A DNA stretch of 64,000 bases from Thalassotalea eurytherma (GTDB lineage Bacteria; Pseudomonadota; Gammaproteobacteria; Enterobacterales; Alteromonadaceae). The notes beneath the pieces are model-generated. The model had not been told where the DNA came from. It worked only from the letters and a program-made list of their open reading frames with translations, and did no database searches. Position numbers and translations under genes: made by a program. Positions 16,300 to 25,014 of this stretch are shown in pieces. Within the stretch, counting starts at the first letter, position 1; each line of letters starts with the position of its first letter. Where the stretch lies: positions 153,951 through 217,950 of the forward strand of contig NZ_BSSU01000008.1 of assembly GCF_030161415.1 (NCBI RefSeq), read 5' to 3'.

Positions 16300-17568
16300 T
16301 TATTTAGGGTTCATCGATAAATCAATATCATTGGCTTTAGTATGCTGCTTTTTCTTTTTACGCATCAAGAAACTAAACACAGACGTTAACTTTCCTTGTT
16401 TTTCTTTGTTGCCAAAGACATGTTCGAAACTATCATCTAATTGCTGATCGCTTTGTTCTCCTTCAGGACGCAGCAAATTAACGTCTTTAGGGTTAACAAA
16501 CCAATCAAGATAAATATAAGCCCACTTAATGAATCGTCGACTGTTATTTTCATGACTAGCAATCGCTAATTGCCCTTTAACTTGTTTAGACTGAAAACGC
16601 GGCTTCACCTGTTTAATCGTCAGTTTTTTCCACAAAAAATAACCTGCAATAAAAATGACCATTGATAGTAAAATCTCTAACCAATACTCAGACGATTGTT
16701 TGAGTAATTTAAGCATTTTTTCCTGAGGAGAAAGCTGACCAATAACAATTTTTTGCGCATCAAGTTTTGCGACTTCAACACGTTGCTCTTTCGTATTAAA
16801 CCACGTGAGTTCAACCGCGGGTATAGTAACCTCGCCGCTTTCTTCAACAACATAGTCGATATCCTGAACACGCGTACCAAGCTTGTTACCTCGTGTATTA
16901 TCGTCTTTTAATCTTGGCGTTTTTACATAGTGAGCTAAGCTTTTTATTGGCGGGTGATTGATTTCTGGTAACATCATTGCCAGTAAGCCGTCAGCTTTTA
17001 TGGTAATCGTACGTTTTATTGAAAAACCCGGTTTTAAGCCTTCAAAATTCTTGTCCCAAGATTCGTCAATAGTTAGCGACGATGCCGCCCACCATTGGTC
17101 AACATGTATAAGCTCAGCTGGCTCTCTAACGTTAAACGTAATTGGTTTAGTATAAAGCTCGCCCTCAACATCACCTTCACTTGAATGTACTTTCATCGTG
17201 ACTTTTATTGGTGGTAACGAATACTCACCAGGATTTTGAGGAAATACCGAAAAACGCTTTTCCTGCATGACCCAACTGATGCCACCTTTACGGCGTGTTT
17301 CGTTAGTACCAAAGGTATCTCGTTGTGTAACCACAGCATGTTGTACCTCAGGTAGCACAAAACGATTTGAGCCCTTGAACCAAGTTTGTGTAGCAAATTT
17401 AATGCTTACCGTTAACTCTTGACCAACAACAGTATTGCCTTCATCGTCAATACGAATCTCAACCTTAACCTCGCCAGATTTAGCCAACTCTTCAAGCGTT
17501 ATCGCCTGAGCCTGCTCGACTGAAGAAGCATAAATTAAGAGGCTAAGTAAGAAAATAAATAGTCTCAT
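16300..17568 (-). CDS. batD: BatD-like oxygen-tolerance protein
   Basis: A 422-residue membrane protein and the last gene of the MoxR/Bat operon. It has a signal peptide (1-22), a large periplasmic beta-rich region (about 25-295) including a VGQELTVSIKF strand and PGEYSLPPIKV, one membrane helix (about 296-315), and a charged cytoplasmic tail. This is the BatD layout. BatD is thought to work with the von Willebrand proteins BatA and BatB in an envelope complex assisted by the MoxR ATPase; the molecular activity is unknown. Its ATG overlaps the batB stop in ATGA, so translation is coupled. Confidence 0.85.
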   Translation of the reverse strand: MRLFIFLLSLLIYASSVEQAQAITLEELAKSGEVKVEIRIDDEGNTVVGQELTVSIKFATQTWFKGSNRFVLPEVQHAVVTQRDTFGTNETRRKGGISWVMQEKRFSVFPQNPGEYSLPPIKVTMKVHSSEGDVEGELYTKPITFNVREPAELIHVDQWWAASSLTIDESWDKNFEGLKPGFSIKRTITIKADGLLAMMLPEINHPPIKSLAHYVKTPRLKDDNTRGNKLGTRVQDIDYVVEESGEVTIPAVELTWFNTKEQRVEVAKLDAQKIVIGQLSPQEKMLKLLKQSSEYWLEILLSMVIFIAGYFLWKKLTIKQVKPRFQSKQVKGQLAIASHENNSRRFIKWAYIYLDWFVNPKDVNLLRPEGEQSDQQLDDSFEHVFGNKEKQGKLTSVFSFLMRKKKKQHTKANDIDLSMNPK

Positions 17569-19187
17569 TTTTGCCCCTTGTTTACTTGAATTTGAAATTT
17601 ATTCGCTAAGAATTCTGCTGGGTCTTTCTGGACGTTTTTCATCCACATTTCATTCAAACTAGGGTCATTTAAAATTTCATCAGCGCTGTATTGCTCAACC
17701 ACTTGTTTACGTCGATTGACCTGCTCTTTTCGGCCTTTAGACTTTTTAAATTTCTCATTTTGCTCTTCATCAGCATCTTTAGAGGTTTCTCCATCTTCTT
17801 GTTGCTGCGATTGACTCATACGATCTTTAGCTTCAATGATAATTTGTACTAACTTATGATTATTTTTTGCTTCAGCCCAGCCAGGATCTTCCTCTAACAA
17901 AGCTAAATAAATCTCCTCTGCTTCCCAGTAACTTTCGCTATGGGCGTAAGTATTAGCTAGCGCGAATCTTGCCTCTTTGGTCTTTAAGCGAGAAAAATAC
18001 TGCGCCGCAAGATCCCATTCTTCATTCATATAATATGACGTTGCCTTCCAATAAGTATCTTCAAAAGAACGCGCAGCTTTTGCATAGTCTTTGGTAAAAA
18101 AGTACCACTGACCTTGTTGATTAGGTGTAAACCAATAACTAACAAAGTCACCTTGTGCGGCATAACTTGGCGTTGAAGGCATGATTAAAACAAAAGCAAG
18201 CACAAAGCTCGACCACCTTATAGTCCAGCCTTTTCTAAACCAGAGTAAATAGAATAGCATTGCAGGAAATACTAACCAGTAGCCGCCATCAATCCATGGT
18301 GCATGTTTTTCATCGGCAACAACAAAATAGTTCTTGGTTTTGTTCACTAAGGTTTCAACATCAGATTTATTCACGGTTATCTTCTGATAATAACCGCCGG
18401 TTTCATCTACAAGGTTTTGCAAAGATGTTTCTGCTAAGGTTGCATAACTAAGGCCTTGCGCATCTTGCTCTTCTTGCGTCAAACCAACACCATAAACCAG
18501 CAACTGATATGGATGTTGTTCGAAAAACTTAGCATACGCTATTTGATCTTCGCTGGTGATACCGTCGGTAATCAACAAAACTGTGGCGGGTGTTTGCTCA
18601 TCAACAGGCACTTGCTCTATCAACCTCAACGCATTGTCAGCAAACTTGCCTGTTACTGGCATTATTTCTGTAGAAACCCCTGATAGATAGTTGATTAATA
18701 TACCTTTATCATTGGTTAATGGCAGCACGGTATGCGCAGTTCCAGCATAAACAATCAAACTAGCAAAACCTGTATCACGCGTGTTCAATAAATCTTCAAC
18801 TTTATGTTTTGCACGCTCAATTCGTGATGGCTGCACATCTTCAGTCGCCATAGAATCACTCGTATCCAAAACAACAAATAGTACTGACGCATCTTCTAAA
18901 AACGGTGACGGTTGACGTTGCCAACTCGGCCCCATTAATGCAATCGTCATTAAGCCTAGAATAAACCATGCTAGTGCTTTAGGTGTAATTTTTTTCTGTG
19001 CTTCTTTGGTAGCAATAAGCTCATCATAAATATGCGGTGCAAATGCTTTGTTATCCTTAGCACTGCTATTTTTAGATTGCTTGTTTTGCCAAATCAAAAA
19101 AGCCAAGACGAAAAACAACATGCCCCACCATGGACGCAAAAAATGAAACTGTTGAAAAAATTGCTCACTAAATAGGGTACTTAGCAT
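17565..19187 (-). CDS. batB: BatB-like VWA protein with TPR region (BatB/BatC fusion)
   Basis: The 540-residue product has two N-terminal membrane helices, a von Willebrand A domain with the MIDAS motif in VVLDTSDSMATEDV and LLITDGITSED, a further membrane pair around residues 290-340, and then tetratricopeptide-like repeats (KAARSFEDTYWKATSYYMNE, then AEEIYLALLEEDPGWAEAKNN). The end is highly charged. The TPR part corresponds to BatC of other species, so B and C are fused. I chose the ATG at 19187: it follows the batA stop in TAATATG and has GGGTG upstream. The VWA domain probably mediates Mg-dependent protein contacts at the periplasmic face. Confidence 0.87.
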   Translation of the reverse strand: MLSTLFSEQFFQQFHFLRPWWGMLFFVLAFLIWQNKQSKNSSAKDNKAFAPHIYDELIATKEAQKKITPKALAWFILGLMTIALMGPSWQRQPSPFLEDASVLFVVLDTSDSMATEDVQPSRIERAKHKVEDLLNTRDTGFASLIVYAGTAHTVLPLTNDKGILINYLSGVSTEIMPVTGKFADNALRLIEQVPVDEQTPATVLLITDGITSEDQIAYAKFFEQHPYQLLVYGVGLTQEEQDAQGLSYATLAETSLQNLVDETGGYYQKITVNKSDVETLVNKTKNYFVVADEKHAPWIDGGYWLVFPAMLFYLLWFRKGWTIRWSSFVLAFVLIMPSTPSYAAQGDFVSYWFTPNQQGQWYFFTKDYAKAARSFEDTYWKATSYYMNEEWDLAAQYFSRLKTKEARFALANTYAHSESYWEAEEIYLALLEEDPGWAEAKNNHKLVQIIIEAKDRMSQSQQQEDGETSKDADEEQNEKFKKSKGRKEQVNRRKQVVEQYSADEILNDPSLNEMWMKNVQKDPAEFLANKFQIQVNKGQK

Positions 19188-19188
19188 A

Positions 19189-20169
19189 TTAAACACCCAC
19201 CTGTGTTTTTCGAGAAACACTTAAATAAAAAATCATCATCAAATTAATGAAAATACCAGCGCCGATCAGCACATAATGCAAACTCTTTTTCGGTCTAAAA
19301 CTAATTGATGAGAACTCTTGTTTTTCAATCTCTGCAATGGCTTTATAAGCTTGCGCTAACTGCTCGGTATCAAGTGCTTGGAAGTAGCCACCACCAGTTA
19401 ACTCAGCCATGCGCTCTAGTGTTTCAACATCTAACTTTTGCTCGCCTACTGTTTCAGGATCTCCAATGGCAATTGTATATATTTTCACGCCATAGGCTTG
19501 AGCAATTTTAGCGGCATCTACAGGCGGTACTTTACTCCCTGAGTCGTTACCATCAGTTAAAATAATTAATACTCGATTATCGGTTTCACTTTCTTCAAAA
19601 TGTTTAATAGCTAAGCCAACGGCGTCTCCAATGACTGTGCTTGGTCCTGCCATAGCAATTTGCAATTCGTTAAGCAGTGTTAACCAGGTTTTATGATCTT
19701 CACTAAATGGCATTTGTAAATAAGCTGAGCTACCAAAAATGATTAAGCCTAAGCGGTCTTTTTCACGCTGAATGGCAAGCTCTTGTAGAACCGATTTCAC
19801 GGTTGTTAAGCGATCAACTTTCTCACCAGGTACTAGCTCAAAATCTTGTGCACTCATTGAGCCTGACGAGTCAACAGCAACCATTAAGTCCCTGCCCGTC
19901 TTTGTTTGCTCTATTGGCTCACCTAACCATTGAGGTTTTGCCGCAGCACCTACCATTAATATCCAGGTTGTTACTAAGACAAATTTTTGCAATTTAGTCG
20001 GCTTTACTACTTCGGCACCGCTTTGTGGCTTTTCACCAGAAACACCAAGCAAATACTTAAAAAATGGCACAGTGACCATATTGGTTTGCTGTTTATACTC
20101 AGGCAGAAAACGGATTAACCAGGGCAATGGTAGTAGCAATAACAAGTAAGGATAAACTAACTCAAGCAT
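19189..20169 (-). CDS. batA: BatA-like VWA protein
   Basis: A 326-residue inner-membrane protein: two N-terminal helices (residues 5-20 and about 60-78), a von Willebrand A domain with the MIDAS Asp-x-Ser-x-Ser in VAVDSSGSMS plus the later Thr and Asp (AMAGPSTVIGDAVG, LIILTDGND), and a C-terminal membrane helix. This is the BatA pattern. Its start overlaps the end of the DUF4381 gene by eight bases, and its stop is one base from the batB start, indicating a tight operon. Together with MoxR it is expected to belong to a chaperone-like complex linked in other bacteria to stress or oxygen tolerance. Confidence 0.88.
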   Translation of the reverse strand: MLELVYPYLLLLLPLPWLIRFLPEYKQQTNMVTVPFFKYLLGVSGEKPQSGAEVVKPTKLQKFVLVTTWILMVGAAAKPQWLGEPIEQTKTGRDLMVAVDSSGSMSAQDFELVPGEKVDRLTTVKSVLQELAIQREKDRLGLIIFGSSAYLQMPFSEDHKTWLTLLNELQIAMAGPSTVIGDAVGLAIKHFEESETDNRVLIILTDGNDSGSKVPPVDAAKIAQAYGVKIYTIAIGDPETVGEQKLDVETLERMAELTGGGYFQALDTEQLAQAYKAIAEIEKQEFSSISFRPKKSLHYVLIGAGIFINLMMIFYLSVSRKTQVGV

Positions 20170-20743
20170 CTTTCTGACCTCTTGCTAGAAAAGGGTTCGC
20201 TAATTTTATTGGGTTAACGAGCGGTTTAACTCCAGTATAAGGATGCGTCTTTATCCAATTTGTTGTTTGTTCAATTAACGCTTGCCACTGGCTTGTTGAA
20301 ATAGCCTGCTGATCACGCATATATAAGCTAGCACCGAGCAATGTTTGGCTACTTTCATCAAACACTGGAGTTTGCGCTTGCGTATTAAGTTGTTCAAACC
20401 AAGCTTTACCTGTAAGCGACGCGATTTGTTCACGCGTAAACACATACAAAGAAGTACCTTTAAGTAATTGTCCAACAGCACTGACTGATTGGATACTTGG
20501 CTCTTGTTGCGTTATTGCCTCAAGCTTCAAAAGTGCCTGTTTTCTATAGCGATTATTTAGCCAATAAACAGTTTTTTTAACGGCAACATAAAATAGCCAC
20601 AACGCCAATACGATAAAGACATACTTCCATGCTGGTGCTAAAGGTAATATTGGTAAAGGATCAGGCAAGTTGATTTCAGAAATACCTTCTAAGGCATAAT
20701 TACCAAAAGGCATTTCAATAGGTACTGTTTCCTTGGTCATCAT
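20162..20743 (-). CDS. DUF4381 membrane protein of the MoxR/Bat operon
   Basis: A 193-residue protein with one membrane helix (about residues 42-60) preceded by a proline-rich periplasmic segment (INLPDPLPILPLAPAW) and followed by a cytoplasmic domain with SLTGKAWFEQLN. This matches DUF4381, which regularly sits between DUF58 and batA genes. It may link the DUF58 protein to the VWA proteins; no activity is known. It overlaps the DUF58 gene by four bases (ATGA) and batA by eight bases. Confidence 0.85.
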   Translation of the reverse strand: MMTKETVPIEMPFGNYALEGISEINLPDPLPILPLAPAWKYVFIVLALWLFYVAVKKTVYWLNNRYRKQALLKLEAITQQEPSIQSVSAVGQLLKGTSLYVFTREQIASLTGKAWFEQLNTQAQTPVFDESSQTLLGASLYMRDQQAISTSQWQALIEQTTNWIKTHPYTGVKPLVNPIKLANPFLARGQKDA

Positions 20744-21669
20744 GCTGCTCCTAAATGATGACGTATTTGAGAGGCAACCTCTTCTTCCGTCGAGAAAAAT
20801 AGCATGGGAATATTATGCTTATTAAATGTTTGCTTAATGTTGGTAAGCGCCTCTTGGGTAAATGCATTGTAGCCATCAACAATATCGTCTTTTTGCTGAG
20901 CAACTTGCATTTGGTACTCGCCATCACCAACAACCATACCTGCTAAGTTACTGATGTCGTGTTCTATAGAATCAAACACGTAATAGACAATAATATCGTT
21001 ATGTTGGGAAATCTTAGACAAACTGCCTAATACATTGTCTTGCCTATCAATAAAATCTGAGATAACGATGACTAGATAGTCATGCGTAATGAGCTTCTCA
21101 ACCTTAGTAAGTAACTCAGGCATAGAAAGGTTTTGCTTTAATTGCTTATTACTCGAATGTAACTTTTGATTAAACTTGGCAATCAATGCCATATATTGCT
21201 GAATTTTTGCCCGGCTTCGCGTTGGTGGGCATTCAACATAACGCTCGTCACCTAATAAAATAAAGCCAATCCGATCACCATCATCTAACGCCTTCCACGC
21301 TGTTAAAGCTGCTAGTTCTGCGGCAATTACCGACTTCATTTTCCATTGGCTACCAAAAAACATCCCGCGACGCTGATCGACAACGATCATCACAGGTCGG
21401 TCTTTTTCTTCTGCATAAATACGAACATAGGGCTTACGCATTCTATTCGTCACTCGCCAGTCCATTGAACGAATATCATCACCTGGGCGATAATCTCTTA
21501 ACTCAAAAAAATCTAAACCACGACCACGAATAGTTGAGCGCTTTCGCCCCATCAATACACTTTTAATAGGTTGTTTTGGCAAAAAACTAAAACCATGGGC
21601 ATGATGCTTTAAACGCATCAGGTGTTTAAGCGATGTATGTATTCTTTCATCTAACACTTGTTCGGCCAT
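20740..21669 (-). CDS. DUF58 (VWA-like) protein of the MoxR/Bat operon
   Basis: The 309-residue cytoplasmic protein carries the DUF58 signature GRGLDFFELRDYRPGDDIRSMDWRVTNRMRKPYVRIYAEEKDRP, seen here as RGLDFFELRDYRPGDD followed by IRSMDWRVT. A VWA-like fold follows, with VVDQRRGMFFGS in place of a complete MIDAS and VIVISDFID. DUF58 proteins regularly pair with MoxR ATPases and are thought to be their targets or adaptors. It begins twelve bases after moxR and is coupled to the DUF4381 gene. Confidence 0.9.
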   Translation of the reverse strand: MAEQVLDERIHTSLKHLMRLKHHAHGFSFLPKQPIKSVLMGRKRSTIRGRGLDFFELRDYRPGDDIRSMDWRVTNRMRKPYVRIYAEEKDRPVMIVVDQRRGMFFGSQWKMKSVIAAELAALTAWKALDDGDRIGFILLGDERYVECPPTRSRAKIQQYMALIAKFNQKLHSSNKQLKQNLSMPELLTKVEKLITHDYLVIVISDFIDRQDNVLGSLSKISQHNDIIVYYVFDSIEHDISNLAGMVVGDGEYQMQVAQQKDDIVDGYNAFTQEALTNIKQTFNKHNIPMLFFSTEEEVASQIRHHLGAA

Positions 21670-21681
21670 AATAACCTCGTG

Positions 21682-22650
21682 TTAAATAACGGCGACTTGT
21701 TTAATGATTTCAGTAATCACATCATCAGTTGTTATACCATCAGCTTGCGCTTCATAGCTCAATGCTATTCGATGGCGTAACACGTCAGCGACAATTGATC
21801 GCACATCATCTGGATCAACATAATCTTTGCCATTTAACCACGCTTGCGCGCGTGCACACTTATCTAATGTAATGGTTGCACGAGGGCTGGCACCAACTGA
21901 AATCCAATTTTTTAACGGGCTATCAGCATAACGTTCAGGTTTACGCGTAGCCATAACAATAGCAACGATGTATTTCTCCACATCTTCACTAATGTGCATG
22001 TTAGTAACAATTTCACGCGCCTGAAAAATAACGTCTTGATCAATTTTTACTGACTCTTTACTGCTGTGACTTTCTTCACCTCGAACTAAACGAATAATCG
22101 AAAGTTCTGCCTCATCGTCTGGATAATCCAAAGTGATCTTAATAGCAAAACGGTCCATTTGGGCTTCAGGTAATGGATAAGTACCCTCTTGCTCAATTGG
22201 GTTTTGTGTTGCGAGTACCATGAATAGCGGTGGCAATTTATAACTTTTACCCATTACCGTTACTTGGCGCTCTTCCATCGCCTCTAATAAAGCGGCTTGT
22301 ACTTTTGCAGGTGCACGGTTAATTTCATCAGCAAGTACTAAGTTATTGAAAATAGGACCTTCCTTGAAGGTTAATGTCGGCTTACCTTCAACCTCTTGGT
22401 AAACTTCTGTACCGGTAACATCTGAAGGTAGTAAATCGGGAGTAAACTGAATTCGACCTAGCTCAGCTTTTAATACTTTAGACAAAGTACGAATTGAACG
22501 AGTTTTTGCCGTTCCTGGCAGGCCTTCTAACAACACATTACCATTGGTTAATAGCGCAATTGTTAATGCATTGACGAGCTTCTCCTGCCCTAAAACTGAA
22601 TGATTAACTTCGACTTGCAGCGCTTTTACTTGTTCTAATAAGTCAGTCAT
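21682..22650 (-). CDS. MoxR-family AAA+ ATPase
   Basis: The first gene of a six-gene operon encodes a 322-residue AAA+ ATPase: Walker A GLPGTAKT, Walker B LVLADEINR, sensor-1 LATQNP, and the C-terminal helical domain with SVGASPRATITLDKCARAQA. MoxR proteins act as chaperones that assemble or activate VWA-domain partners, three of which (DUF58, BatA, BatB) are encoded directly downstream. It acts in the cytoplasm at the membrane. AAGAAGAAAT precedes the ATG. Regulation is not visible beyond the 240-base gap upstream. Confidence 0.93.
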   Translation of the reverse strand: MTDLLEQVKALQVEVNHSVLGQEKLVNALTIALLTNGNVLLEGLPGTAKTRSIRTLSKVLKAELGRIQFTPDLLPSDVTGTEVYQEVEGKPTLTFKEGPIFNNLVLADEINRAPAKVQAALLEAMEERQVTVMGKSYKLPPLFMVLATQNPIEQEGTYPLPEAQMDRFAIKITLDYPDDEAELSIIRLVRGEESHSSKESVKIDQDVIFQAREIVTNMHISEDVEKYIVAIVMATRKPERYADSPLKNWISVGASPRATITLDKCARAQAWLNGKDYVDPDDVRSIVADVLRHRIALSYEAQADGITTDDVITEIIKQVAVI

Positions 22651-22850
22651 AGAATTTCTTCTTCAATATTTTAAAATTTTGTTAGTAATATAAGAGTTTG
22701 ATTTTTGGTTAATCATTTAACTTAATTTGGTTTGACTACATTGATTACTATAGTAAAAATTCCAGCGTAAATTGTTACCTTTACATTGTTTTGCAAAAGA
22801 ATATCGCTGCACCGCCAAACCAATAGCTGAAAACTAAATGTAGATATAAA

Positions 22851-22880
22851 AAAGCAAGAGTGGGATTTCACTCTTGCTTT
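22851..22880 (-). terminator. rho-independent terminator of the sulfatase gene
   Basis: AAAGCAAGAGTG and CACTCTTGCTTT form a perfect twelve-base-pair stem with a six-base loop, 14 bases beyond the sulfatase stop on the minus strand, with T's after the stem. Confidence 0.9.
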
Positions 22881-22893
22881 ATAAGGTCAACAA

Positions 22894-24480
22894 TTACTTG
22901 TTAGTAGGGTTTTCCCAGATACCTAGTTGATCAACAACCGAATCGAATGTCCAATCACCTGGTACTTGTGAAGGTGGGTATTCCTTAAATGTACTTAAGA
23001 ATTTTATCACTTCAGTCGCAGCTGGCGCCATCATATACATACGGTTTGCCCACCAAACATCGTAAGTGCCTGACTCATGATGCGCAATTTCATAAGGGTC
23101 TTGACGTAAGTTCGTGATCATAGGTGCACGACGCTTAACCAATGGACAAACCCACACGTTTAATGCCTCACATTCTTGCTCTAGGTACATAAACTTCCAG
23201 TCGCCCATGCGGATTGCCGCTACATCACCACTATCTGTGGCATAGACAAACTGTTTACGTGGCCAATCAGTATTGTCGTCAGCTACTGTGTTTTTACCTA
23301 TTTTCAATGCGGGTAATAAATTATGGCCGTCTAACAAGTTTTTATATTGACGCCCATTAACCGATGTACCTTTGGCCAAGCGTTCTTTCACGCCTTCATC
23401 ACCTGCCGCCGCTAAGAAAGTTGGCATCCAATCAGCGTGTGCCGCCATTTCATTAACCACTTGACCGGCAGGAATTTTACCTGGCCAGCGAACCATTGCT
23501 GGTACACGGAAACCTCCTTCCCATGTTGTATTTTTTTCGCCTTTATAACGGTTTGTACCGCCATCAGGCCATGTGAATTTTTCTGCGCCGTTATCCGTTG
23601 AATATAAAACGATTGTGTTGTCGCTAATACCTAAATCGTCTAATTTATCCAATAAAATACCAACATGACCGTCATGCTCGACTAAACCATCACCATATAA
23701 ACCGCCACGCTTCGAAATACCTTTAGACTCTTCTTTTAAGTGAGTCCATACGTGCATACGTGACGCGTTCCACCATACAAAAAATGGCTTTTTCTCTTTA
23801 TGTGCTTTGTCGATAAATTTTAACGCATGCGATAAAAACTCTTCATCAGCAGTTTCCATACGTTTTTTCGTTAATGGGCCTGTATCTTCTAAACGGCCAT
23901 CAGCAAACGAGTGAATTACACCACGTGGTGAGAATTGCTTGACTTGCTCTGGCGTCATGAAACGATGATAATCTTCGTTTTCAGGCTCTTCTTCAGCATT
24001 TAAGTGGTATAAGTTGCCGTAAAACTCATCAAAACCATGGTTAGTAGGCAAATGAGTGTCTTGATCACCAAAGTGATTTTTACCAAATTGACCTGTTACA
24101 TAACCACGATCTTTTAATAAACTTGCAATGGTAACATCATCTTCCATCGCACCTTCTTTAGCACCAGGCAAACCAACTTTTGTTAAACCAGTGCGCATTG
24201 GGTGTTGACCGAACATAAAGGCAGCACGGCCTGCTGTACAAGAGTTTTCGCCATAGTAGTCAGTGAATAGTGCACCTTCTTTGGCGATGCGATCGATATT
24301 CGGCGTGAAGTGACCCATTTGCCCCATCGTGTATGCACTTAAGTTATCCTGACCAATGTCATCACCCCATAAGGCTAATATATTTGGCTTAGATGTATCA
24401 GTAGTTGCTAACGCAGGTGCCGCTATTGTTGCTAACGTAAGCGATACTGCGATACTTCTTACTAATGTTTTTACTTCCAT
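22894..24480 (-). CDS. type I sulfatase (arylsulfatase family)
   Basis: A 528-residue exported sulfatase that hydrolyses sulfate esters. After a signal peptide (1-25, cleavage after ALA) come NILALWGDDIGQDNLSAY, with the metal-binding Asp pair, and the modification motif CTAGRAAFMFGQ. Here Cys81 is the residue converted to formylglycine; Ala replaces the commoner Pro in C-x-P-x-R, a variation known in the family. GQFGKNHFGD and VLYSTDNGAEK supply the remaining catalytic blocks. Marine relatives use such enzymes on sulfated algal polysaccharides or small sulfate esters; no polysaccharide locus adjoins it. A formylglycine-generating enzyme is not in this window. It is monocistronic with its own terminator. 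Confidence 0.93.
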   Translation of the reverse strand: MEVKTLVRSIAVSLTLATIAAPALATTDTSKPNILALWGDDIGQDNLSAYTMGQMGHFTPNIDRIAKEGALFTDYYGENSCTAGRAAFMFGQHPMRTGLTKVGLPGAKEGAMEDDVTIASLLKDRGYVTGQFGKNHFGDQDTHLPTNHGFDEFYGNLYHLNAEEEPENEDYHRFMTPEQVKQFSPRGVIHSFADGRLEDTGPLTKKRMETADEEFLSHALKFIDKAHKEKKPFFVWWNASRMHVWTHLKEESKGISKRGGLYGDGLVEHDGHVGILLDKLDDLGISDNTIVLYSTDNGAEKFTWPDGGTNRYKGEKNTTWEGGFRVPAMVRWPGKIPAGQVVNEMAAHADWMPTFLAAAGDEGVKERLAKGTSVNGRQYKNLLDGHNLLPALKIGKNTVADDNTDWPRKQFVYATDSGDVAAIRMGDWKFMYLEQECEALNVWVCPLVKRRAPMITNLRQDPYEIAHHESGTYDVWWANRMYMMAPAATEVIKFLSTFKEYPPSQVPGDWTFDSVVDQLGIWENPTNK

Positions 24481-24957
24481 AAAAAAACTCCGTTTAGGAT
24501 GTTATAAAATAATTTTTAACTCATTAAAATCACGTTCAGTTGTGCAAATGCACAAACAAAATGCTGTTATTAAAAGTTATTATTTAGTGACATGTATATT
24601 AGCTAAATTGAAACGTAACAATCAATTCATTCCGTTAAAGCAATGGTTCCACTATGCAACATCGGACAAGCCAATAAAAACTAAGGCTCTAGCGATGTTA
24701 ATAAACAGTTTGGTACTGTTTGATGAGATAACAACTTGTTTACAATAAAATTTAATAAAACGAATATAAGAATATTTTTGTAAAGGATAAAGAATCACAA
24801 AATTGGTAAACGATTAAATCAACTTCTAGCAGGGTCACACATGATGTATATTTCAACGTTTATTTTTTTATGACACATACATTCTCGATGATGAAATAAC
24901 ACAAATAACTGACTAACCAATCGCAATAAAGCGCATCGTTTATTAATTTCACGCAAT
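24481..24957. other. intergenic region, no gene seen
   Basis: This AT-rich stretch between the sulfatase start and the terminator of the cytochrome gene contains no convincing reading frame. The longest open frame on the plus strand overlaps the sulfatase signal peptide antisense and has no protein-like pattern. It should contain the sulfatase promoter, but I could not pick out a clear -35/-10 pair. Confidence 0.5.
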
Positions 24958-24986
24958 AAAAAAGCTGCTTTATTAGCAGCTTTTTT
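24958..24986 (-). terminator. rho-independent terminator of the cytochrome gene
   Basis: AAAAAAGCTGC pairs with GCAGCTTTTTT (eleven base pairs, seven-base loop) shortly downstream of the cytochrome stop codon on the minus strand. Confidence 0.88.
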
Positions 24987-25014
24987 GTCATCCTCTAAAA
25001 TGAAAACGTCGCCT

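Noticed and set aside
24356..24748. Plus-strand 130-codon frame upstream of and antisense to the sulfatase start
   Set aside because: Half of it is antisense to the sulfatase signal peptide, and the rest has low-complexity AT-rich composition with no ribosome binding site.
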